Below the pieces are notes generated by a model, which did not search any database, was not told the DNA's origin, and saw only the letters and a list, made by a program, of their open reading frames with translations. From Congeria kusceri (lineage: Eukaryota > Mollusca > Bivalvia > Myida > Dreissenidae): DNA of 64,000 nucleotides. The DNA is taken from assembly GCA_027627225.1 (NCBI GenBank), contig CM051025.1, positions 69,094,069 through 69,158,068 of the forward strand, written 5' to 3'. Of this stretch, positions 13,707 through 24,100 are shown in pieces (position 1 is the stretch's first letter; the number at the start of each line of letters is the position of its first letter). Both the position numbers and the translations under genes were made by a program.

Positions 13707-16700
13707 TTAGACAAAAGTGTTATGGAATGCAGAACGTACACTCAAAGCTTCTTTTAAAAACATAAAAAGATTTATAAGTTCAGTTCTATTATTAGTTTTC
13801 AACAATTGGACATATTTAAAAACCGATGGGCGTGCACGGTATTTTAGTTTAACATATTTATTTCTTAGATCAGAAAAGCAGGGACAAATACAAATAAAGT
13901 GATATTCGTCTTCGACGTCAAACTTGTTATTTTGTAAACAATATAAACAGTATCTTTCATTTCTAGGTGTATTATTTCTATTATATCTACCGGTCTGAAT
14001 CCGTAAAGGATGAGCAGACATTCTCAATCTACACAGATAAAACCTTAGGCTTCTCGGGACAACATTTAAATATATTTCATATTCTATAGAAGTTTTGAAT
14101 TGTCTATAAACATCCAGCATCGAACTATTCTCGAGTAAATTAAACCATTCCTGTTTAAATGCATCAATTACTCTATTTTTAAAGGTTCTTATACATGTTT
14201 TAACATCTATGGAATGTACATTATCAAATACAAAAGATAATCCGTAATCGTTTAACAATTTTCTCAACTGAAATACCCAGTTACGATTACCATAGTCACA
14301 ATCAGCTACAGCTTGAACATATACACGTTTTAAAATAATGTTATCCGTGGATACAATTTTAAGCCAATACTTGACAATACGAACATATCTGCTTATATAC
14401 AGGGGGTATCTGCCCAGTTCACCGTAGACAGCGGCGGTGCAGGTATTAGAAGGAACATTTAACAATCGTTTACAAAATTTCAAATGAATTATTTCAATTT
14501 CTTTACTTCTGGTGTGACCCCAAAGTTCAGACCCATAGCTTAAAATTGAACCTACAAACGAATCAAACAATTGACATAATAATTTTGGTTTTAAGTCATA
14601 CATTTTACATTTAGTAAGCAAAATATTCATTGCCTTAAGAGCCTTTCCAACCAGATGCTCTTCATTTAGGTTAAAACTACCGGTATATTTAAACACCAGT
14701 CCAAGGTAATTAAAATTATCTACTACTTCTACTGGTTGGCCATTGTAAGACCAACTTTCGGTGGGCAAAAGCCCACCTCGCTTTCGGAAAACCATAATTT
14801 TTGTTTTTTCTACATTAACTTGCAATCCCCATGTATTGCAGTACTCGTATAAATAATCTAAATGATTTTGAATTTCGTTTGGAGATTTACCAACAATAGC
14901 CATGTCATCAGCAAAGAGTAAAAGTAACAAAATTATATCATCAATTTGTAGACCTGAGTCAATATCATTTTGCAAATACAGTTCTAAGTCCTCAACAAAG
15001 AGAGAAAACAACAGAGGAGACATTACCTCCCCTTGTCGTAGTCCTACTGCATATACGAAGTAATCAGAATAGGAAGACAACGATTTTACACATGATTTTA
15101 CTTTTCCGTACATATCGCGCACAATTCTTAGGATCTTGCCTTGAATTCCTGATTTGTACAATTTAAACCATAACCCATTTCTATATATAGAATCGAAGCA
15201 TTTCATCATATCGACGAAAATGACGTATAAACGCTTGTTTTTATATGAGTAATGTTGTATTAAAGACAAAAGAATGAACGCAGCATCAATAGTAGATCGC
15301 CCTTTTTGAAATCCGAACTGCGCGTCCGAAATAAGATTATTTTCATTACAAACTTGTTCGACACGGTTATTCAATACAGTTGTAAATAGTTTAGATAGGC
15401 AGCTCACAAGCGTAATCCCCCGATAGTTATTAACGTCATTAACCGGACCCTTTTTGTGAATTGGAATAATAATACCTTCTGCCCATGCGTCTGGAAAATA
15501 TCCAGAGTTAAGAACTGTGTTAAACAAGTCACATATATGCGAAGACAATATATCAACTGTTTCAATGAAATATTCATTTAACAGATAATCAGTACCGCTT
15601 GATTTGTTACGCTTCAAAGATTTAATAGCTTTTACGATTTCATCAACGCTGATCGGCCTATCAAGTTCAGGGTAAACATCATTAGGCATGTTAAAATCGT
15701 TTTGCTCGTTAAAAGTTTCTGATTCCTCATTTCTGCAATTAAAAAGATTACTGCTAATATTTTCAAAATATTCGCGAAAGTCCCCTAAGGAAATATCTTC
15801 AGAATGTTTACGTGATCGGGATTTAAAATGTTTCCAAAAATCTTTAGGTTTAGATTTCTTCATCTGTTCAAGCTCAAGCATTTTACTTTTATAATGTAAA
15901 CGTTTCTTTTTCCTAACTATATTTTTATACCTAGCTTTACATTCACATAAATTAATCCTGTTAGATTCAGTTCTCTGAGAATTAAATAATTTAAGAGCGT
16001 CAAAATAACAAGAACGCGCTGTTTTACATTCATTATCAAACCACACATTTTTAAATTGTATACTATCTTTGAAACACATTTCATCTTTAAAATAGCACGT
16101 TTTACAAAACAGGGGATCTGCTACGCTTCGTATTGTATTAGTAAAATCATTTAGCATATTATTAACAGAATCTCTGTTTGAGCAATCAACGTTGTCCACA
16201 ATAGCATTAAACTTGATCAAATTACCTATAATTCCTGAGCGAAATTGCTCCCTAGAATGCACATTCCACTTATATTTCATTTCCGCATGACTAGTTTTAT
16301 CACGTCTATTTTTATTACAACACAATGCAAAGTTTACTGGGGCGTGATCGCTCCATTCATTAAAACTATCAATACAAAAACGAGATAGTTGTGAAAAATT
16401 ACAATCGGCAGTGAGCAGATAATCAATTACAGAACAGCCGTTATGCGACAAAAAAGTATACTGATTTGAGTTTCCTAGCCGGCCATTAACAATACGCATA
16501 CCGGTTGCCTTACAAAAGTCTAGCAACTTAATACCATGATTATTGTGCCTTTGATCTAACGAGGCCCTGCTAGGAGTACAATCTGGACTATAATCGATTT
16601 CATCGATGCAAATATTCACTCTATCATGCAAAATATAATCATTCTTTTCACCAACACGACTGTTAAAATCACCGCATATATAAATTGCGCCCTTATTATC

Positions 16701-17141
16701 ATAATCTGAAATATCGTTTTCTAAAATTTGAAATAAGTCAACACTTAAATAGTTATAGACTGGCGAATCCTCACCCCAAATGTAAACGCCACATATAAAA
16801 ATATCTTGTTCCATGTTAAAAAATACATGATCTAGTCTTAACCAAATTATGGCGTCATAATGATTTTTTATAATTTCTATACCGCCCTCTAAATAATCCC
16901 TGTAACAAAGCAATAGACCGCCACTACTTCGTTTGGCATTTCTATTTTGGAAAGTCCTGTAAAAGTTATGGGTAATATAACCATTTAGTTCTACGTTAGA
17001 ATTTGATTTACACCACGATTCATACAAAAAACAAATGTCATAATTTGCCAATATCCCAACAAAATCAACACTTTCCTTCTTATCTTGCGACAGACCATTA
17101 ATGTTCCACGATAAAACAGACAGTTCATCTCCTGCGTACCC
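13707..17141 (-). CDS. Retrotransposon ORF2: endonuclease and reverse transcriptase
   Basis: About 1144 codons, fully open. The apurinic-type endonuclease domain begins with SWNINGL, which is in frame but upstream of any methionine, followed by NYDICFLYESW, ICGDFNSRVGEKND and SDHAPVNFAL. The reverse transcriptase has SSGTDYLLNEYF, YRGITLVSCLSKLF, FVDMMKCFDSIYR, GLRQGEVMSPLLFS and the catalytic LLLFADDMAI (near 14903-14914). The C-terminus has a Cys/His cluster (YCLYCLQNNKF, YHFICICPCF). The first AUG-like codon in the usual track falls inside the endonuclease, so the functional start must be earlier. The frame begins directly after the ORF1 stop and in the same frame as ORF1. It makes the new DNA copy by target-primed reverse transcription. 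Confidence 0.85.
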   Translation of the reverse strand, partial: GYAGDELSVLSWNINGLSQDKKESVDFVGILANYDICFLYESWCKSNSNVELNGYITHNFYRTFQNRNAKRSSGGLLLCYRDYLEGGIEIIKNHYDAIIWLRLDHVFFNMEQDIFICGVYIWGEDSPVYNYLSVDLFQILENDISDYDNKGAIYICGDFNSRVGEKNDYILHDRVNICIDEIDYSPDCTPSRASLDQRHNNHGIKLLDFCKATGMRIVNGRLGNSNQYTFLSHNGCSVIDYLLTADCNFSQLSRFCIDSFNEWSDHAPVNFALCCNKNRRDKTSHAEMKYKWNVHSREQFRSGIIGNLIKFNAIVDNVDCSNRDSVNNMLNDFTNTIRSVADPLFCKTCYFKDEMCFKDSIQFKNVWFDNECKTARSCYFDALKLFNSQRTESNRINLCECKARYKNIVRKKKRLHYKSKMLELEQMKKSKPKDFWKHFKSRSRKHSEDISLGDFREYFENISSNLFNCRNEESETFNEQNDFNMPNDVYPELDRPISVDEIVKAIKSLKRNKSSGTDYLLNEYFIETVDILSSHICDLFNTVLNSGYFPDAWAEGIIIPIHKKGPVNDVNNYRGITLVSCLSKLFTTVLNNRVEQVCNENNLISDAQFGFQKGRSTIDAAFILLSLIQHYSYKNKRLYVIFVDMMKCFDSIYRNGLWFKLYKSGIQGKILRIVRDMYGKVKSCVKSLSSYSDYFVYAVGLRQGEVMSPLLFSLFVEDLELYLQNDIDSGLQIDDIILLLLLFADDMAIVGKSPNEIQNHLDYLYEYCNTWGLQVNVEKTKIMVFRKRGGLLPTESWSYNGQPVEVVDNFNYLGLVFKYTGSFNLNEEHLVGKALKAMNILLTKCKMYDLKPKLLCQLFDSFVGSILSYGSELWGHTRSKEIEIIHLKFCKRLLNVPSNTCTAAVYGELGRYPLYISRYVRIVKYWLKIVSTDNIILKRVYVQAVADCDYGNRNWVFQLRKLLNDYGLSFVFDNVHSIDVKTCIRTFKNRVIDAFKQEWFNLLENSSMLDVYRQFKTSIEYEIYLNVVPRSLRFYLCRLRMSAHPLRIQTGRYNRNNTPRNERYCLYCLQNNKFDVEDEYHFICICPCFSDLRNKYVKLKYRARPSVFKYVQLLKTNNRTELINLFMFLKEALSVRSAFHNTFV

Positions 17142-18140
17142 CTACTGCTTTATCGGCTGTCCATTGATGTACAGCGTATCATACGCCAACCAAGCACGCT
17201 TGCCCTGTCGCTTTGCCTCCTTCATTTGTGGAACGAGACGTCGACGCTTTTCTTGCACTTCCGGGGGAAACTGTTCATACACATTATAATTTGTGCCCTT
17301 AAGTTGTGGCCACTGACGCCTGACTAGCTCCCTGTCCTTAAAAAATGCAAATTTCGCCACAATTGACCGTACCTTACCATGCACTGGCTGAGAAGGGGTA
17401 CGATGCACTCGCTCGAGTTGTAGCCCATCCACCGTCTCTTTAGGGATTTTAAGCTTTTCATGCATATGTTCCCTAAGCTTACGTTCGGTGATGACTTGGG
17501 ATTCATTACCCTGGGAGTTATCCTCTTCAATTCCAGTGAAGACCAGGTTGTTCCGCATTGATTGGGATTTTAGGTAGGCAACCTCGTCACTAAGCTGCTG
17601 CCGCTGCTTTTCGATATCCGCCACTCGGGAATCCAGCATACCAACTCCTACGTCGGCGGCTTCTACCTTGACTTCTAGGCGAGTTACCTTTTCGTCCGTG
17701 CGCTTACATCGGTCATCAAGCGCCAACCAGACCTTCTTAAGCTCACGCTAAAAGTCCGTAACCTTCCTTTCAAGAATATCAATAGTGTCTAGTCGCTTCT
17801 CTATTTTAGTTAACCTTTCATTGAAGCTGTCTGCAATGCTCTTCATATAGTCCATGAGATCCCTATTGGTTGGCTCTCTTCCGCTTTCAGCCATCTTGTT
17901 CTCACTACCACAATGACCATTAAACACGCTAGAATCCACAATATCAATACTACTATTACTTTCATAAAGAACTGAGTTTGCAATGCCCAAGATATCGCTA
18001 ACGCATATGCTCACATCCTCACACTCATCAGACGGGCCTCTATGTTTTGATAGTTTACACTTACTTGTATTGTCCGAAATATCCGAAGTACTTCCACTAC
18101 TATTTCTGTTTTTTCGTTTAGCCTTTCTAACTTTGCTCAT
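17142..18140 (-). pseudogene. Retrotransposon ORF1 (nucleic-acid chaperone type) with one in-frame TAG
   Basis: The ATG is at 18140. The N-terminal 130 residues are Ser/Lys-rich, then a coiled coil (about 17850-17570). The C-terminal half resembles the transposase_22/L1-ORF1p fold (SMRNNLVFTGI, RVHRTP, REEXXRRQWPQ-like helix, YEQFPPEVQEKRRRL, WLAYDTLYINGQ). A TAG at 17748-17750 interrupts the frame in the middle of the coiled coil, with coding sequence continuing in the same frame on both sides. It ends with TAG at 17142-17144, after which ORF2 continues in that same frame. The internal TAG may be a disabling mutation or a suppressible stop. Confidence 0.7.
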
Positions 18141-18439
18141 AATTAACAAACTGAGCAATTTATAAAAATAAACACATTGTATGAATCCACCACTTTTACA
18201 CTCACAAAAGCTCAGTTTATTAAGAAAAAAACAATTTTTTCACTCCCGATTCAAAAACACATCTTTACCGCGCTATCACGTGACATCCACGTAAGGTATA
18301 GCAGAACATATAGCAGAACATTTTAAATAGTTGAACTGAGAAAAAAAAACAATATTGAACAAACAGACAAACAATTGATGAAAGTCTACACTATATGAAA
18401 ATTACATATACACAAAATGCCCTTATAAAGGAAGGCAGA

Positions 18440-18960
18440 AATGACTAGAAATGTGAACACACCTATTATGCCACCATTCTGACGAAAAGTAAAATAATGC
18501 CACCATTCTGACAAAAATTAAAATAATCTATGTTTAATAAAAGATTAAACGAAGTTGAAAAACGCAAAGGGCAATAACTCGACAAAAAATGACTAGATAC
18601 AAAAAGTGTGTGAATATGCCGTACATCACATGATATAAATCATTTTGTGAAAGTTTAGTGAAAATAACATAAGAAATGTAGGAGGAGTGCAGCAGATAAA
18701 CTTTATAAGGTAAATTTAAACAAATGGCAATAACTCTTGCAAAAATGACCAAATACAAAAAGCATGATAATATGCGCTGTATCACTTGATAATAATCATT
18801 TTGTGAAAGTTTGGTGAAAATTGCATAAGAAATGAAGGAGGTGACAGACAAGCTTTACAAGGTAACTTTAAACCAAGGGCAATAACTCTGATAAAAATGA
18901 AAATCCCATAAGAAATGTAGGAGTTAACTGGAAAAGTAAGTTGGACTGACGTACGTTCTA
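18440..18960 (+). repeat. Tandem repeat, units of about 155 bp
   Basis: Two full units and part of a third share GGGCAATAACTC, AAAAATGACTAGATACAAAA-like sequence, ATCATTTTGTGAAAGTTTRG and CATAAGAAATGTAGGAG. This is a mollusc-type dispersed tandem repeat with no coding potential. Confidence 0.6.
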
Positions 18961-19369
18961 ACAGGAGAGTAATTGAGTGGCTACCTTACGTAATACAGAT
19001 ACTTATGTATCTTAAAATAGCCACATAAAAGAAAGTTTTAGCCACACAAAAGTAAAACTAACCCTAACTCTAATGATAATCAACTAAACTGTCCAAAATA
19101 ATAGCCACTTAAATACTCTCCTGTAAGTGCATAAAGAGACAGACAGTGTGCCACCATTCATGGGCATAAAAACTAAAAATATAAAACTGGTATCTGTGAA
19201 TAGTTAAACACATTCTGTAATTGTAAGATTAATAAAACATTTGACCGTATTTGCTAAAAACAATTACATGCCTTTTTATAAAACGCAATAAAGAAGAATG
19301 CATCTTTTGACTCTACAAAAAAAATAAACTTTCAAGATAAAAACAGCTGTCATAATGTTACATATTCCC

Positions 19370-19600
19370 CCCAACGGGTGCTGGCCCAAAAATTGACCTT
19401 TGACATCTAAGTGTGACATTGACCTTAATGATACAGACTTCGGTTTTGTTCACGTCACGGTGACAAAAACTTGTGCCATGTCATTCAAAAATCCATCAAT
19501 GAGTGACTAAGTTATAGAGCTGACATGGTCTCCGATAGACAGACTGACTGACAAATCACAGTTTGACTACTGTAAGGCCACCTTTGGGGCATAATAAAAG
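19370..19600 (+). repeat. Dispersed repeat fragment
   Basis: Sequence with TTGACCTTTGACATC, GTGACATTGACC and a tail of GACAGACTGACTGAC then CCACCTTTGGGGCATAAT. It resembles the ends of common bivalve repeat families. Boundaries are approximate. Confidence 0.35.
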
Positions 19601-19766
19601 GTAACGATATAACAATTAAACAATTGTAACCCCCTCAAACAGTTACACATTTTTTTTAATTATAGCAATAGGTAAAACTGACTCAAATTGAGAAATGGCT
19701 TGAATTTTATAACAGAGCAATATTATAAATCATTTAATTTTTCTATATACAGACTGACAGGAATAA

Positions 19767-20940
19767 CAAGAGCTGTCAGAGGACGGCACGTTTGACTATT
19801 TGAAATATATCAATTGGGTACATACTTTTGACAGTGTACGGGATATACAACAGTTAAAAACAGATCTGAATTAAGGCAAATCGTTCATCAAATTATTCCA
19901 AGTTTTAAGTTTTTAAGTTCAAGACTTTAGAACAAAAACTTAATCAAAGTTTATGCATAAGTGGACATACCTATGTAAATGTTTAGTGGAAAGAAGAATA
20001 TAATTCTTTTCAAAATATAAAACAGAGTTATGTGGATTGTTGCTCCGGAAACTGGAGTTGATGACAACAGTATATTCTAAGTTTCGAGTAAATAACATCT
20101 ATTGTTTTGAAGTAACAAAATTTTTGAAAATAAACTTGAACCAGAAAATCTTAGTGAAAAGGTGTGTAGCTGTCACAATACAAAACAGATTTATGGGGAA
20201 AATTGCCCTTTATACATGTACTGAAGACAAACGTGTATATCAATGTTCAGGAAAATAACAAAACTTTTGAATTTAAACTTTTACCATAAAATCTATTTAA
20301 AAGGGGGCATAACTCTTGTCACAATACAAAACAGAGTTGCGGACAATGTTGCCCCTGATACTGAAGTTCATAAAAAAGGTGGATGTCAAATTTCAAAAAA
20401 ATAACTTCTATAGTATTGAAGTAGCAAACTTCAAAACTACATAACTCTGCCAAAATACAAAACATTGTTTAATGTGGGGAATGTTGCCACTGATACTGGA
20501 TTTAATGACAAAAGTCAAAAGTGAATGCAAAGTTTTAAGTAAAAAACTTCTTAGTTTTGAAGTAACAAAACTTCTGAGTATAAACTTTAACCAGAAAACT
20601 AAGTAAAAAAGGAGGCATAACTCTGCCAAGATATAAAACCAGAGTTATGACAAATGTTTCCCCTGATACTGGAGTGGACGACAAACGTGAATGCCAAGTT
20701 TCAAGCAATAAATTCTAAAGTTTTGAAATGACAATACTTTTGAATATAAAATTTAACCAGCAAATCTAAGTGAAATGAGGCATAACTCTGCCAAAATACA
20801 AAACAGAGTTATGGAAAGTGTTGCTGCTGATACTGAAGTTGATGATAAATCATGTAAATCAAGTTTCAAGTGAATAACTTGTGTAAGTTGCAAGACTTTT
20901 GAAGGCAAACTTTTAACAAAAGTTCAGACAGACACATTTA
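19767..20940 (+). mobile_element. Pearl/Helentron-like repeat with tandem core
   Basis: The head reads AACAAGAGCTGTCAGAGGAC, related to the head at 11602. The core has about six imperfect units of 170-180 bp containing CATAACTCTGCCAAAATACA, CAGAGTTATGG, CCTGATACTGGAGTTGATGA and TTTTGAAGTAACAAAACTT. No clean 3' hairpin is visible. It lies just downstream of the HECT gene stop. Confidence 0.5.
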
Positions 20941-21152
20941 TATTAAGTATTTTATATTCCCTCTCAATTTTCATCAACAAATTCAAATGTAAAGTAATAA
21001 AATTAATTTTTTAGCAACATAAAAGTTTCTATAATCCAGTTTCCTAAACATTGGATTAACATATAACTATAAACAATCTGTAAGTGAGTAAGTCTTTAAA
21101 CATTTGAAATAGCACTTATTGTGCAGACATGCATTCGTTGGCTGGAGTACAG

Positions 21153-24100
21153 TTACACCATACCAAAAAATGTGTTTGAGAAAGCCAAGTCATAAAAATA
21201 AAACAAAGTCTGGTCTGGTGGTAAAGGCCTGTCCGTAGTTGGTCTTGGGAGATTCAAAGTGTTGGCACATGTGTTAGCTGTAGGAAGAAAGCTATTTGCC
21301 ACCTCTGGAAACCTGATTGTTGGGTGCATTCTGAAGCCAAGCAAGGGTTCTTCTTCTGCGCCAGTGCCAAATTTGAGGATCTTGTTTAAGGTGACCGTCT
21401 CTCTCCTACCACCTGAGTAAAAAAAGATGGTCGATAAAGCATAGTCTGCATCATACAAATAATAAAGTGAGATGTGTCTGCAGAAAAATTAAACAAGACA
21501 GCCCTAGGTGGCTCACCTGATTACAGAGCAAACTAAAGCACCACTGGCAGCTATATTTTTTACTTGTAGAAATTACGTATTGACCTTGTTTTTGACCCGA
21601 TATGACCCACTTTCAACATACCCACATATCGTCCCATATATCAATTTCAGGGGTGTGGAAATCCTATGCCCGACTCGTCCAACATGGGTAATTTGAATGT
21701 GAAGACTTTAATGTAAAATTTTCCTGTAAACTTCTCTGCGGACAAGAACAATTTTGATGCTATAAAACAATAATACAAGTTGTAAGCTCGAGAAAAAATG
21801 CAACAGGTCTTTCAATGTCAGATGCAAACAAAATTTTCACAGGCTCTGATTTTAAGACTAGTGACCACAACAGTATTCAAGTCAGTAAGATGTTAAACAA
21901 GAATGAAAAATAAACGACACGTCCATATTTCGGGTCAAGATTTTCAACATCTGGATTTAGGCAAGTTAATATCAGACTTGTACTGGCAGTCATTTTATTC
22001 TTCTTTTGTTCTTAAATTTAACAAGAGCTTTGTCACAGACAAAACAGAAGTCCCCTACCGGGTTAATGTTGTCGAAGTAAGAACAGGATCTACATTAAGT
22101 TTTATTAACCTAGCTTAAGTACTTTTTAGTTATGACAGGATGCAGACTTTAGCTTTCAATTATTTCTGTAACCATAGCAACCACAATTTTGGTCTGACGA
22201 AAAAACTTAAATAACGTGCATATTCACCATATGGCCCTCTATCCACGTACCGAGTTTCAGCAACCTAGCTTACTAGTAAGTACTTTTGGAGTTGTCGCAG
22301 GATCCAGATTTTAGTTTTCACTTATTTTTGTAACCATAGCAACCACATTTTTTGTCTGACGAAAAAAGTGAAATAACGTGCATATTCCCCATATGGCTCT
22401 CTATCCACATACTGAGTTTCACCAACTTAGCTTAAGTACTTTCTTCGTTATCGCAGGATCCAGATTTTTCGGACGGACAGACGGACGGACAGACGGACAA
22501 AACTGGAATACTAGTAACGTGCATATTCCCCATGTGGCCCTCTATCCACATACCGAGTTTCATCAACCTAGCTTACGTACTTTTAGAGTTATCGCAGGAT
22601 CCAGATTATAGTTTTTATTTATTTCCATAACCATAGCAACCACAATTTTTGTCAGACGAAAAACTGAAATATCGTGCATATTCCCCATATTGCCCTCTAT
22701 CCACATACCAAGTTTCATCAACGTAGCTTAAGTATTTTTTGAGTTATCGCAGGATCCAGATTCGGACGGACAGACGGACTGACAGAGAGACGGACGGACC
22801 GGGGGTAACCTATTGTCCCCTCCGGTTACACCGGTAGGGGACTAAAAATCTCAATCATGTCCTTTATAAACGTTGCTAGTATACATCAAGTGCTGCATTT
22901 AGGTGTTCATACAGTTTTAAGTTTATTTCCAAATACTTTAGGTAGAGATGTCCATGAGTAAACATGTATTTGAAATAGTACACAATGTACATATTAGACG
23001 TATATCAAGGTCACTGGTACAGTTTTGATCACTTAAGAGTTTTAAGACATAAAGTATGTACGATTATATTCAGTACAATAATAAACATTACCAAATTTCA
23101 CAGTGAATTATTTATGCAGCTAACATTAATTAATGGTCGAATAGGGCGTATTTAGAACTGAACAAAAAGCAAATCTGATTGTGATATGTCAAGATTTCCC
23201 TGTTTTTAAAAACATTATTATTTCTTACAAGAAAAAGAATTATATTTAATTTTAATACTTAATGCATTAATAGGAATTTGCAAATTACAATTTTTTTTCC
23301 ATAGCTTGAGAGCCATTTTTTACTTTACAATTGACCTTGGCTGGCGGACAAGAAGAATTTTACAATGTACTTGTCCTTGGAGAAGTGAATAATTTTTATA
23401 TATCCAGACCTCTGTCAATAAATAAGGTAATTTTTCTGCAAGTCTACCAGGTAATGCAGATTGGGTCACAAGGGTAAACAAGCCTTTTTCTGATTTGTCC
23501 TAATTTTTGACCTGAGGCAACACATTAAAGGAGCATGATTCCTCAGAAGGAATAAATGAAAGGAAAGAATTATATTTTAAAGAAGGTATAGCAGTTTTTG
23601 TTCACTTTCTTTGTTTTGAAAATATAATGTTTTATTTACCAGCTGCTTCCCGCATGTATCTTGTAAATGCTGCATAAACTTTGCTTTCACCGCCTCTACT
23701 ATTAGACCCCATTTCGGAAAAGAACGGGCGCAGCAAGTGCGTCAGGAGTCTCACCGTCATGGTAGTACTTGTTGGTCTTAGTAAATACCTAAATGACGGG
23801 AGAGTGAGTCCAACCTGTATCAGAAAAAAAAACATAACATTATACCTAAAACCATTGGTTATTTGGCAGTAATTACAACTGTCATGTTATAGGGTGTGGA
23901 CAGTAAATATAGCAAGCAATGACTCCAGAAACTCTATCAGCAGAGAAATTCTTGTTATCATCCACAAATCGCATTACAAAACACCAACCATAAACATAGG
24001 TGATCAAATCATTGTAAAGCATTGTTTTGTGTTTTGGCCTGTTCTTTGAGCAAGAAGACAGTGTCAACCTATGGTAAGGAGCAAAAACTGAATATGATTT

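Larger units (their letters stand above)
13458..18300 (-). mobile_element. Non-LTR retrotransposon (CR1/L2/Jockey-like) nested in the large transposon
   Basis: The minus strand carries ORF1 (18140-17142) and ORF2 (17141-13707), a 3' UTR with AATAAA, and a terminal (ATCT)n tail at about 13456-13475, typical of CR1/L2-type 3' ends. The 5' boundary is uncertain; homology-free sequence begins near 18300. It lies between the convergent transposase and HECT genes, so its insertion did not break either. I could not identify a target-site duplication. Confidence 0.7.
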
